From Cohnella candidum (GTDB lineage Bacteria > Bacillota > Bacilli > Paenibacillales > Paenibacillaceae), in NCBI RefSeq assembly GCF_003713065.1, contig NZ_CP033433.1, positions 1,585,001 through 1,649,000 of the forward strand: a DNA stretch of 64,000 nucleotides, given 5' to 3'. Under the pieces are notes generated by a model. That model was not told where the DNA came from. It ran no database searches and saw only the letters and a list, made by a program, of their open reading frames with translations. A program made the translations under genes and the position numbers. Of the stretch, positions 8,944 through 16,026 are shown in pieces; position 1 is the first letter of the stretch, and every line of letters starts with the position of its first letter.

Positions 8944-9139
8944 TGTGAGTAACTATATCAGGACTCCTTTGTAATAGCTTGCATTACCCTCCTAATAGGT
9001 TTTGGAAGGTTTTTCGGTACACCGATTAGGGATAACCAGACTGGGAATGAGATCGTCTTTCGAGTAAGATAATTATAAACTTTGGGTAAAATAGGGAACG
9101 CACAAATATATGACTCATTAACGAAAGGTGACGTCCAAC

Positions 9140-9928
9140 ATGACGAACAAAAGGTTAGAAGGCATTCGGGCGCTCGTGACGGGTGCGTCGGGCGGCTTGG
9201 GCTATGCGATGGCGGAAGCGCTGCTGGCCGAAGGGGCAAAGGTAGCGGTATCTTCAAGAACGGGAGATAAGTTGGATCAAGCGGTTGCCGGCTTTATAAA
9301 AAAAGGATACGATGCGCACGCCCTGCCGCTTGACGTGCGATCCGAGCAGTCAGCAGAAGAAGCTGCCCGGTGGGTCCGCCGCGAATGGGGCGGAATCGAT
9401 GTGCTGGTGAACAACGCCGGCATCGGTATGAAGACAGTAAATCCGCGCTTTCTCACCGAGCCACAGCCTTTTTACCAGGTAACGCCCGAAGGCTTTCGGA
9501 ATTTGATTGACACCAACGTGACGGGCTACTTCCTCGTCGCCCGCGCTTTTGCGCCCCTTATGATTGAGCAGGGCAAGGGGCGCATTATCAACATTTCAAT
9601 GAACTATGAAACCATGAAAAGAAAAGGCTTCGTGCCTTACGGTCCGTCACGCGCAGCAACCGAATCGCTCTCTTTTATCATGGCGGAAGACCTGAGGGAA
9701 CACGGCGTGGCGGTCAACATGCTGCTTCCCGGCGGTGCAACGGTGACCGGTATGATTCCGGACGAATTGCGAAAGGAACTTGGCCCGCAGACGCATCTGC
9801 TCACGCCGGCAATTATGGCAGCCCCCATCATCTACCTCGCTTCATCGGACGCGGAGGGAGTGACGGGCGAACGGATCGTGGCGGTCGAATTTGATCAATG
9901 GTTGTTCAACCGGGAAAGTAAAGGATAA
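9140..9928 (+). CDS. Short-chain dehydrogenase/reductase (SDR) with YxxxR active site
   Basis: 262 aa classical-SDR fold: cofactor motif TGASGGLG near residue 14, DVLVNNAGIG near 90, active-site Ser in IINIS. The usual YxxxK is YGPSR, so the catalytic Lys is replaced by Arg. Either the enzyme tolerates Arg or it is an altered, possibly non-catalytic member. ATG 9140 sits 9 bases after AAAGGTG; a GTG at 9128 is inside that ribosome binding site and is rejected. Single gene with a downstream terminator. Substrate unknown. Confidence 0.85.
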   Translation: MTNKRLEGIRALVTGASGGLGYAMAEALLAEGAKVAVSSRTGDKLDQAVAGFIKKGYDAHALPLDVRSEQSAEEAARWVRREWGGIDVLVNNAGIGMKTVNPRFLTEPQPFYQVTPEGFRNLIDTNVTGYFLVARAFAPLMIEQGKGRIINISMNYETMKRKGFVPYGPSRAATESLSFIMAEDLREHGVAVNMLLPGGATVTGMIPDELRKELGPQTHLLTPAIMAAPIIYLASSDAEGVTGERIVAVEFDQWLFNRESKG

Positions 9929-9960
9929 CCAACGGTTGGTTGCTAAAAAAATAAAATCTA

Positions 9961-10006
9961 AATAACCCTCTACTAGGCTACTATCAGCTTGGTGGAGGGT
10001 TATTCT
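9961..10006 (+). terminator. Terminator after the SDR gene
   Basis: AATAACCCTC (9961-9970) pairs with GAGGGTTATT (9995-10004), extendable inwards with a wobble pair. The T tail is short (TTCTT). Confidence 0.7.
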
Positions 10007-10167
10007 TGGTCATCCGCTCATTTCCTACACAAGTTTAACACTTTTAAATACTTGGATTAGCAGTTACAACATAAACATTTCAAGGAATAAGTGCAATAGG
10101 AGCCCCGGAACGGAAAATATTCTGAGACGAAGGCATTTGCAGATCGCATCCAGTGGGAGGGTGTCAA

Positions 10168-11148
10168 ATGGCACAAGAATCTGATGAGCATGAGTTGCAA
10201 CAAATAAAACAAATGCAACAGATGTTTTTAGCGAAAATGATAACTCAACCTTATCCCATGTACCCTAATTACGGAAAAATCACACGCTTTGAAGAAATTC
10301 CAATTAATTTACCTGAACAACGCCAACTTCGTCATCCTGGTATAGAAGGATTAATGGTACCACTTCCAATAATCGAAAATCCAAATTACAAAGGGAGTGG
10401 TAAGTTAGCCGGTAAAGTTGCTCTAATTACAGGAGGGGATAGTGGAATTGGTGCGGCAGCAGCCATTGCCTTCGCAAAGGAAAATGCTGACGTTGCCATT
10501 GCATACTTAGATGAACATGAGGATGCTAATAGAACAAAAGCAAGAATCGAAGCACTAGGGCAACGTTGCCTATTGATGCCAGGAGACTTGCGAGATAAAC
10601 GGCAATGTATCGCCATTGTAGAGCAAACAGTGAAAACTTTCGGACGCCTAGATGTTCTTTGTAACCACGTTGGCATCCAATTTCAACAACAAAGCCTTCT
10701 TGACATTACAGACGAACAATTCGATGATACCTTCAAAGTTAACATATACTCCCATTTTTACACAACGAGAGCAGCGATTCCTTACCTAAAACCAGGCAGT
10801 TCTATTATCGGTACTTCTTCAGTCGTAACGTATGTAGGCGAGCAACAAATGATTGATTATACAGCCACAAAAGGTGCAATTGTTGGTTGGACGCGTGCAT
10901 TGGCTAAAAATGTTGTGAAACAAGGAATTCGAGTTAACGCCGTTGCTCCAGGTCGAATCTGGACGCCACTCATTGCAGCAAGCTTCTCGTCAGACCAAGT
11001 GGCTGTTTATGGAGCATTTAACCCAATGGAACGAGTTGCTCATCCATTTGAACTCGCACCTACGTATGTTTATCTAGCTTCTGATGATTCACGTTTTGTT
11101 ACAGGTCAAGTGCTGCATGTTGACGGTGGGGAATCCACACATTCCTAA
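10168..11148 (+). CDS. SDR oxidoreductase, YhdF/YdaD (general stress protein 39) type
   Basis: 326 aa. A long N-terminal extension rich in Gln and Met ([14 protein letters not shown], then YPMYPNYG) precedes the Rossmann domain, as in the Bacillus YhdF/YdaD/YhxD group. Motifs: [13 protein letters not shown] (cofactor), DVLCNHVGI (NNAG equivalent with His), GTSSVVTY (Ser), DYTATKGAI (YxxxK), and the C-terminal [14 protein letters not shown] 10168 follows GGGAGGGTG with good spacing; GTG 10153 lies before that site. Its base use is visibly AT-richer and more Bacillus-like than the genes at 9.1 and 13.6 kb, suggesting transfer. It is followed directly by a 54-aa ORF with its own strong ribosome binding site. 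Confidence 0.88.
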   Translation: MAQESDEHELQQIKQMQQMFLAKMITQPYPMYPNYGKITRFEEIPINLPEQRQLRHPGIEGLMVPLPIIENPNYKGSGKLAGKVALITGGDSGIGAAAAIAFAKENADVAIAYLDEHEDANRTKARIEALGQRCLLMPGDLRDKRQCIAIVEQTVKTFGRLDVLCNHVGIQFQQQSLLDITDEQFDDTFKVNIYSHFYTTRAAIPYLKPGSSIIGTSSVVTYVGEQQMIDYTATKGAIVGWTRALAKNVVKQGIRVNAVAPGRIWTPLIAASFSSDQVAVYGAFNPMERVAHPFELAPTYVYLASDDSRFVTGQVLHVDGGESTHS

Positions 11149-11166
11149 TGGAAGGAGGTGCTTGGA

Positions 11167-11331
11167 TTGAGATTTGAATTTAATCCAGAAGTAAAGTTAT
11201 TACTTGTGAATCAATCTACCGAAAAAGTTACTATGATTTATATTGAAGATTCATGGCTGATGCCTAAAATAGGACGTAGACCGCCTTACTATTGCTACCC
11301 AAAATACGAAATGAATTATCCAAAAATATAG
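11167..11331 (+). CDS. Small 54-aa protein, unrecognised, co-transcribed with the SDR gene
   Basis: A short reading frame with TTG start 6 bases after an excellent AAGGAGGTG (11152-11160). The protein begins MRFEFNPEVKLLLVNQ, has a MIYIEDSWLM core and ends in a Tyr/Pro-rich RRPPYYCYPKYEMNYP tail. It lies 18 bases after the SDR stop, has the same AT-rich composition, and a terminator follows. The strong ribosome site and operon position argue for a real gene. No family recognised. Confidence 0.6.
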   Translation: MRFEFNPEVKLLLVNQSTEKVTMIYIEDSWLMPKIGRRPPYYCYPKYEMNYPKI

Positions 11332-11414
11332 CTGAAGATTAGACAATATCTGGGCTGGCGAGGAATTTTAAATGATTGATAGGCAGGGACATAACTGAAC
11401 GGCCATATTTATCA

Positions 11415-11456
11415 GCCCCAGATGACCCGGTTAGTCGGGTTATCTGGGGCGTTTTT
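11415..11456 (+). terminator. Terminator of the SDR/54-aa operon
   Basis: GCCCCAGATGACCCG (11415-11429) pairs with CGGGTTATCTGGGGC (11436-11450) with one G-T pair, then GTTTTTG. Confidence 0.88.
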
Positions 11457-11506
11457 GCTTGAAGACAGAGTTATTTAGTATTGAGACCCACCATAAAAAA
11501 GCCCCC

Positions 11507-11537
11507 TTGACTTAAAGTTACCTTTAAGTTTTATGCT
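11507..11537 (+). promoter_or_regulatory. MerR-family type promoter (19-base spacer with central dyad)
   Basis: TTGACT (11507-11512) and TATGCT (11532-11537) are 19 bases apart, too long for sigma-A alone, and the dyad CTTAAAG-TTAC-CTTTAAG (11511-11528) sits between them. Over-long spacer plus central dyad is the hallmark of promoters untwisted by MerR-family activators. The dyad is close to AdhR/NmlR-type boxes. No merR gene is visible in the window. Confidence 0.75.
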
Positions 11538-11688
11538 TGGATTATAACTTGAATTGGAAGGTCATGTGAATGAAAACAGCAGGGTGCGGTCACAAATCAT
11601 GCGCAAGTAAAAGGGGTTATAAACATGAACAAAGAAATACCGGTTGCTTGTGGTCAAGACCCCATTTAGCGGACACTAAAGAAAAACC

Positions 11689-12576
11689 CTACCCGACAAG
11701 CTGGCGCCGGTATTGAACCGGAGCCAGCTTGTTCAATTTTCTTTGCGGTCGACAATGATTGTAAAAGTGGATGTACTCATCAATTCGCCTTTGTGCTTCT
11801 TCAAAGGTTCGAATATCATAGGGGTAGAGCCCTTCCGCTTTCAAATGCGAGAAGAAGCTCTCCATGGAGGCATTGTCATAACAATTGCCTCGGCGTGACA
11901 TGCTGATTTGGGCGCCAACCTTTGGCAGCATGTCGTGGTACTTGTAGGACGTGTACTGGGTTCCCTGATCGCTGTGAACGATCAGGCCGGTCACGTCCTT
12001 CTCCGTTTCGAATGCCTTTGCGAATGTCTGTAACACAAGTTCCGTGTCATTACTCTCACTTATATGGTGAGCGACGATTTCGTTCTGGCATAAGTCTTTA
12101 ATGGCGGAGAGGTACAGCCAGGAATCGCCAACTCGATACTGCGTGATATCGGTGACCCATTTTTGGTTAGGTGCGTCTGCTCTGAATTGGCGACTCAAGA
12201 TGTTTCCAACAGCCCGGTCACCTGTGTTCCAAGTGCGGCTGTTATGACGGTATTTGCGACGAATTTTAGAGCGAAGGCCCATTAATTGCATTAACCGCAG
12301 CACCTTCTTGTGGTTCATCCATACACCGTAATCTTGATGCAGGAATAGCTGAACTTGCCTATAACCGTAAACACCGTTGTAACGCTCATAAGTGGCACGA
12401 ACTAGCTGCTTAGATGCTTTATCCTTGTCCTCCTCCAACCTTTTTACATAGGCGTAGTATCCACTGCGGGAAACGCCGACTTCCTTACAGAGCTCAGTGA
12501 CGCTAAAGTTTTCACGGAGCTCATGGACGAGCCTATATTTCTCTGGTACACCTCCGCCTTCGTAATGGCCAACCAC
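11689..12576 (-). CDS. IS3-family transposase OrfB (DDE integrase core), copy 1
   Basis: 295 aa rve-type integrase domain with the full catalytic triad: WVTDITQY (first Asp), IVHSDQGTQY (second Asp) and CYDNASMESFF (Glu), plus the HTH-21 region YGYRQVQLFL. It is normally produced as an OrfAB fusion by -1 slippage on AAAAAAG in the orfA/orfB overlap. In the shifted frame LKK-VVGHYEGG joins smoothly, so the GTG at 12576 need not be the true start. Confidence 0.93.
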   Translation of the reverse strand: MVGHYEGGGVPEKYRLVHELRENFSVTELCKEVGVSRSGYYAYVKRLEEDKDKASKQLVRATYERYNGVYGYRQVQLFLHQDYGVWMNHKKVLRLMQLMGLRSKIRRKYRHNSRTWNTGDRAVGNILSRQFRADAPNQKWVTDITQYRVGDSWLYLSAIKDLCQNEIVAHHISESNDTELVLQTFAKAFETEKDVTGLIVHSDQGTQYTSYKYHDMLPKVGAQISMSRRGNCYDNASMESFFSHLKAEGLYPYDIRTFEEAQRRIDEYIHFYNHCRPQRKLNKLAPVQYRRQLVG

Positions 12577-12839
12577 TTTTTTAGGACGGCGTTCTCCAAT
12601 TCCAAGCGTTTTACATAACGATCCACGTCGGTGTACTCTTTCCGCTTACCACGGTGATCCATAAGGCCATAATCACCCATTTGCTTGTACCGGCGCATCC
12701 AAACCTTTAGTCGAGTAATATCCTCGATAGCCAATACTTCTGCCACTTTCTTCTTCGGCATTCCTTGGAGCCGCATTTCAATCGCTTTCTTCTTCGTTTC
12801 AAAACTGTAGTAAACAAATTTCTGCCCCTTCTTCGCCAT
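12444..12839 (-). CDS. IS3-family OrfA (helix-turn-helix protein), copy 1
   Basis: About 131 aa. It starts MAKKGQKFVYYSFETKKKAIEM at the ATG complementary to 12837-12839 and contains the HTH (MPKKKVAEVLAIEDITRLKVWMRRY) and a C-terminal leucine-zipper-like segment (VKRLELENAVLKKWLA) typical of OrfA. It overlaps orfB in the -1 frame. Its C-terminal residues after the slippage site are probably not part of the transposase. Confidence 0.9.
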   Translation of the reverse strand: MAKKGQKFVYYSFETKKKAIEMRLQGMPKKKVAEVLAIEDITRLKVWMRRYKQMGDYGLMDHRGKRKEYTDVDRYVKRLELENAVLKKWLAITKAEVYQRNIGSSMSSVKTLASLSSVRKSAFPAVDTTPM

Positions 12840-13250
12840 AACGAAAAGCACCCCCTATAGTTTTCATCGGTTTAAACACCAGGGTGTTTTTCCAATGTCC
12901 ACTATAAGGGGTGCACTTCATTGCTGCCATGGGGTTTTTACGAAAGAACAGCGGGTAGTGTATAAAAACATTTGGGAAGAGCTCAAAACAAGAAGGCTCG
13001 ACATTACAGAGCTAGAAACCGGGTATCAATATCATTTTCCGGGAGACTCGGAAACGCTCCGACTTGTTAACGAATGGGTAAGCATGGAGCGGAAATGCTG
13101 TCCGTTCTTAACGTTTACGGTCATTGCAAACAACGAAGATGAGCCGGTTTTGCTGCAACTGACAGGAAACGAAGAAGCTAAAGCGTTCTTGAGAACGGAC
13201 ATCGAATCAAATATAGGCATGATAATCAATCAATCTTAGGAGATCGGAAA

Positions 13251-13487
13251 ATGATGGATGATAAGTCGAAAACAACCGTTTATTGGATTGTAACTTTGCT
13301 TGGCGCGGGGTTATTGTTCATCGGGGGAATCCTTTTCCTTACCCACGGCGAAGAGCAAGTGGAAGAAATCAAGCATCTCGGTTATTGAAATTGCTTCGCC
13401 ATTATTCTTTTTTGCACTGATTGCATCATCCTGGGCACTACGTCCACAGAGACGTAAAACTCAAGACTCTGTAGACCAGCAAGTCTA
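13251..13487 (+). pseudogene. Collapsed DoxX-like membrane protein gene
   Basis: The N-terminal part (MMDDKSKTTVYWIVTLL...FLTHGEEQVEEIKHLGY, stop at 13386) matches the beginning of DoxX-like proteins, which continue PLYLLTILGIWK. The C-terminal part appears in another frame from about 13386 (IEIASPLFFFALIASSWALRPQRRK), matching the family end (SWALRPxSRR). The middle, roughly two membrane segments, is missing. So the gene has lost an internal segment and its frame. It belongs to the same MerR-type operon as the IS-split gene upstream. Confidence 0.7.
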
Positions 13488-13615
13488 AAGAAATATAGCG
13501 ATGTAGTGCTCGGAGCGCGTGCTTATGGGTTGCGTCTTTTTTATTCGGGTATGGAAAGTCTCGAGAATGTTTGGGGAATAGTAATTCATTATGAACAGTA
13601 ATGGAGCGTTGAGGA

Positions 13616-14059
13616 ATGAAAGTATTATCCATGATTCAACCATGGGCGACTCTGCTTGTCCAAGGCGAGACTCTCTATGAAACAAGATCCTGGAAGACCC
13701 GGTATCGCGGACCGTTGGCCATTCATGCAAGCCAGAAAGTCGATAAGCAAGCCTGCAAATATGAACCCGTACGTTCTTTACTCGCCAAGATTGGCTATTC
13801 GGAACAAAACCTCCCTACGGGGGTTATCCTTGCAACTTGCGAGCTAACAAATTGTTATCAAGTCATCGACGCTAATCATACGTCAGCCATTCTGGATTGC
13901 GGGAAGCTTGTGACGGGTGAGGATCTCCTGTTAGGCGATTACAGTCCAGGTTATTTTGCGTGGGAAATAGCAGGTTTCCGTCAGCTGAAGCGCTATATTC
14001 CAGTGAAGGGAAAACTGGGACTATGGGAATATCCGATAGACGAAGAGTTGATGATATGA
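13616..14059 (+). CDS. ASCH-domain protein
   Basis: 147 aa. It begins MKVLSMIQPWATLLVQGETLYETRSWKTRYRG, the N-terminal signature of ASCH domains (SIxxPWAxLIxxGxKxxExRSW), followed by GPLAIHASQK and a closing GKLGLWEY. ASCH proteins have a PUA-like fold and are suspected RNA-binding or RNA-modifying proteins; the molecular role here is unknown. The ATG follows GTTGAGGA. No obvious operon partner: the upstream DoxX-like gene is dead and the next gene has its own promoter. Confidence 0.85.
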   Translation: MKVLSMIQPWATLLVQGETLYETRSWKTRYRGPLAIHASQKVDKQACKYEPVRSLLAKIGYSEQNLPTGVILATCELTNCYQVIDANHTSAILDCGKLVTGEDLLLGDYSPGYFAWEIAGFRQLKRYIPVKGKLGLWEYPIDEELMI

Positions 14060-14245
14060 CCTTCTCCTTATGAAATACATCAAGGCTTGTTTCATGCTGT
14101 GAAAGTTGAGTTAGAATGTATGGAAGACCACTGCAAAACACCGCCCAATATATTCGCTATGGAGAACAGGACGGGGCTCTTCGGGAAAAAATCATACCCA
14201 TTTTGATTATGCAGTTTTGTTCTGCTTAGAATGGCCACAAAGAGG

Positions 14246-14274
14246 TTGACGCTTCGGAAACCATTGTGTAAAAT
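14246..14274 (+). promoter_or_regulatory. Strong sigma-A promoter of the leader/DinB unit
   Basis: TTGACG (14246-14251), 17-base spacer, TAAAAT (14269-14274). Transcription would begin about 20 bases before the leader-peptide ORF. Confidence 0.75.
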
Positions 14275-14302
14275 TATGGAACCGACAAAGGAGGTGGGTG
14301 CT

Positions 14303-14368
14303 ATGAATAAAAACCACATAGAAGTTGTGTCGCAACTAGCCCCCCTTACGGAACAGATGTGCGTTTAG
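14303..14368 (+). CDS. Putative 21-aa regulatory leader peptide
   Basis: ATG at 14303 preceded by a near-perfect AAAGGAGGTGGG and followed after 21 codons by TAG. The peptide begins MNKNHIEVVS and ends TEQMCV. It lies between a strong promoter and a terminator hairpin 30 bases past its stop, with the DinB-like gene after that. That is the layout of ribosome-mediated attenuation as used by antibiotic-responsive genes. Evidence is positional only. Confidence 0.6.
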   Translation: MNKNHIEVVSQLAPLTEQMCV

Positions 14369-14398
14369 GATACGCCGTGCGCGTGTCCGCTCCCTTCT

Positions 14399-14432
14399 GG
14401 CCATGGGCTGATTGCCCGTGGTCTTTTTTTTT
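14399..14432 (+). terminator. Intrinsic terminator in the DinB leader (probable attenuator)
   Basis: GGCCATGGGC (14399-14408), TGATT loop, GCCCGTGGTC (14414-14423), then nine T. It sits between the leader peptide and the DinB gene, so most transcripts should stop here unless the hairpin is prevented. Confidence 0.85.
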
Positions 14433-14468
14433 GGTTTAAAAAATTGAATCTATTTGGAGGCAAACCAG

Positions 14469-14939
14469 ATGTTGAAATTATTCGAGTATAACTGGCAAGT
14501 TCGGCAGGATTGGTTCAATTGGTGCCAAGACGTTTCCGAAGAAGAACTGCTTAAGAAGCGGACAGGCGGGATCGGGGGCATTTTGCATACGTTGTTTCAT
14601 ATTGCGGATGTTGAATTCAGCTGGATATCCGGTTTGCAAGGGAAGCCGGAGTTTACTGACCCGTTCGATTCCTATGCCAGCCTGCAGAAAGTGAAGGATT
14701 TATCTGCACGGTTTCATAATGAAATTCGTCCTTTTGTCATGTCATGGACCCCAGAAATGGAATTTAAGGAACTATCGGAATTAACGTCAAAGGGGGAGAC
14801 GGTTATCTTCAAATATGGAGAAATCATGCGACATGTCATCGCCCATGAAATCCACCATATCGGCCAATTGTCTGTATGGTCGAGGGAAGTGGGCAAATTC
14901 CCCGTGACGGCTGATTTCATTCGCCGGGGATTATTTTAA
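14469..14939 (+). CDS. DinB-family metalloprotein
   Basis: 156 aa four-helix DinB/YfiT-like fold. Possible metal-ligand histidines are in LHTLFHIADVEFSWI, in MRHVIAHEIHHIGQLS (HEIHHIGQ is the family hallmark) and the preceding helix. Relatives include thiol-dependent S-transferases such as bacillithiol transferase. ATG 14469 follows TTTGGAGG with 8-base spacing; a TTG at 14454 lies before the ribosome site. It is expressed only by read-through of the attenuator-like terminator at 14399, hinting at induction by a stress that stalls ribosomes. Confidence 0.85.
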   Translation: MLKLFEYNWQVRQDWFNWCQDVSEEELLKKRTGGIGGILHTLFHIADVEFSWISGLQGKPEFTDPFDSYASLQKVKDLSARFHNEIRPFVMSWTPEMEFKELSELTSKGETVIFKYGEIMRHVIAHEIHHIGQLSVWSREVGKFPVTADFIRRGLF

Positions 14940-14960
14940 CGGGTAACGATAGAATATGCA

Positions 14961-14998
14961 CTGAACAGCCTGCCGACAATATTCGGCAGGCTGTTCAG
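14961..14998. repeat. Long perfect hairpin after the DinB gene
   Basis: CTGAACAGCCTGCCGA (14961-14976) pairs perfectly with TCGGCAGGCTGTTCAG (14983-14998). It lacks a U tract, so it may be a weak terminator or an mRNA-stabilising hairpin. Confidence 0.7.
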
Positions 14999-15044
14999 AT
15001 AAAGGGCAGTAAAACTGAGAAATGGTGGGATCAAGTATCCAGTC

Positions 15045-15190
15045 CAGAGCATCGACGATCGCATCCCTCAGAGTGGTGCTGCCGTTCAGGCTGGTCCCGG
15101 AAGTCGTATAGCCAAGGGCCAAATCTTTGATGCGATAGTAGACCAATGTCACGTCCGCCGAGTTGTTGATCGTGCTGTTGCCCGCTCATC
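15045..15190 (-). pseudogene. ORF fragment of unknown origin
   Basis: An open minus-strand frame after a TGA at about 15191 encodes NNSADVTLVYYRIKDLALGY followed by TTSGTSLNGSTTLRDAIVDALDW. It reads like a real protein fragment but has no good start or end; the frame runs on into the hairpin at 14961-14998. Not recognised. Confidence 0.3.
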
Positions 15191-15276
15191 TTGAAAGCCA
15201 GATCGGTCCCCAGTGAGCAGCAATTCGATGTCAGAAATCAATCAGACAGAACCGATCATCCGGTCCGGATGTCGGG

Positions 15277-15407
15277 GGACAAGAACATACATTCATTTAA
15301 ATCCACGCGCAGCGCGGCTTTTCATTTTATCGATGTAAGTTCTTGTCCTTGGGTCGGGACAAGAACTTACATCGATTCCCGATTGAGGACAAGAACTTGC
15401 ATTTTTT
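15277..15407. repeat. Inverted/direct repeat element, locus 1 (GGACAAGAA family)
   Basis: Four copies of a GGACAAGAA-headed unit: 15277 (GGACAAGAACATACATTCATT begins here), an inverted copy at 15329-15348, a perfect partner at 15357-15376, and a further direct copy at 15387 (30 bases on). The middle pair forms a perfect 20-base inverted repeat over an 8-base loop, and a CGCGCAGCGCG hairpin lies between the first two. The same architecture and spacing occur at 32841-32970 with a different but internally matching arm sequence. Confidence 0.75.
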
Positions 15408-15544
15408 GCCGCGTTCGGGCGAAAACCATAAAATTTACACCAGCTGCTGCAAATGTTGAGGGTTCGAAGAAGGGAGGACCGCTTGCGGACTAAATCACCC
15501 GCCGTAGTCCTCTTTTTTTCATTCGTCCAGCTTTGCAACGCGGC

Positions 15545-15790
15545 GCTTATTTGGGACTTATTACGCATAAGGCAAATTCGTTTCAAGGGTTGGCTACCTA
15601 AGTCCTTGATGCGATTTCTCTCCTTGCGACGATAGCGCCACCAGCATAAATGTCTGTTATCGTTATGCCCCGTTGACTCCAGAATGACAGCGGGGGAGGA
15701 GCTAGTCTTACGGAGGACTTCGTTGTTCACACTCAACAAATCCTTAAAACCCTCAAGCGTATGAAAGAAACGAAAGTTCCTGCCAAAGGT
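15545..15790 (-). pseudogene. Degenerate IS110-family transposase fragment
   Basis: The minus strand encodes FRFFHTLEGFKDLL...SSSPAVILESTGHND, the N-terminal pattern of IS110 transposases (LESTGHYHxPLV). Downstream the match continues in other frames: VNP-like, LETNLPYA and PNK can be picked out, as in VNPLxxxxxxxS. At least two frameshifts and in-frame stops make it dead. A C-terminal IS110 remnant lies separately at 34190-34338. Confidence 0.6.
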
Positions 15791-15963
15791 TGTCCTTTGC
15801 TAAAAAAAGCTTGTCCTTCGATTTGACCTTTTGTTAAATATCCAGACCGATTACTGGACTCATGATGCTCGAAATGCCGGTATCCCTATGGAATTGTTAG
15901 TTGAAAAGTGGAATTACCGAACTAACAATGCTTGTTCTGTATCCATTTTCCATCACTTTCATA

Positions 15964-15992
15964 TTGTCTGATATTTGCTTAATTTGTATATT
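15964..15992 (+). promoter_or_regulatory. Sigma-A-like promoter of the RHS gene
   Basis: TTGTCT (15964-15969), 17-base spacer, TATATT (15987-15992), 35 bases before the start codon with GGAGG at 16015-16019. Confidence 0.65.
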
Positions 15993-16026
15993 CTAAAAGC
16001 ACTACATATAAAGTGGAGGTTGAATA

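Larger units (their letters stand above)
11651..12920 (-). mobile_element. IS3-family (IS150-like) insertion sequence, copy 1, intact
   Basis: 1,270 bp. The ends are TGGTCAAGACCCC.. at 11651 and the complement of TGAAGTGCACCCC.. ending at 12920, imperfect inverted repeats beginning TG and sharing ACCCC...TAG.GGACA. A 3-bp TTG duplication flanks it (11648-11650, 12921-12923), as expected for the IS150 group. It carries overlapping orfA and orfB with an A6G slippage site (12576-12582). A second, damaged copy in the opposite orientation lies at 24600-25864. Confidence 0.93.
11625..13239 (+). pseudogene. Small conserved protein gene split by an IS3-family insertion
   Basis: Joining 11625-11650 to 12924 onward (counting the TTG target duplication once) gives an uninterrupted frame: MNKEIPVA-CCHGVFTKEQRVVYKNIW...YHFPGDSETLRLVNEWVSMERKCCPFLTFTV...LTGNEEAKAFL, about 112 aa. 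The Cys pairs (ACC near the start, RKCCPF in the middle) and layout resemble small proteins found in metal- or stress-responsive operons; I do not recognise a named function. It starts after AAAAGGGG and lies downstream of the MerR-type promoter. A short ORF at 11570 (MKTAGCGHKSC...) precedes it and may be a leader. An ATG frame inside the IS end (12895) could still express most of the protein as a fusion. Confidence 0.75.

Noticed and set aside
15357-15407. 30-base spaced repeats as a mini CRISPR array
   Set aside because: Only two direct units at each locus, units imperfect and part of a larger inverted repeat, no cas genes nearby.
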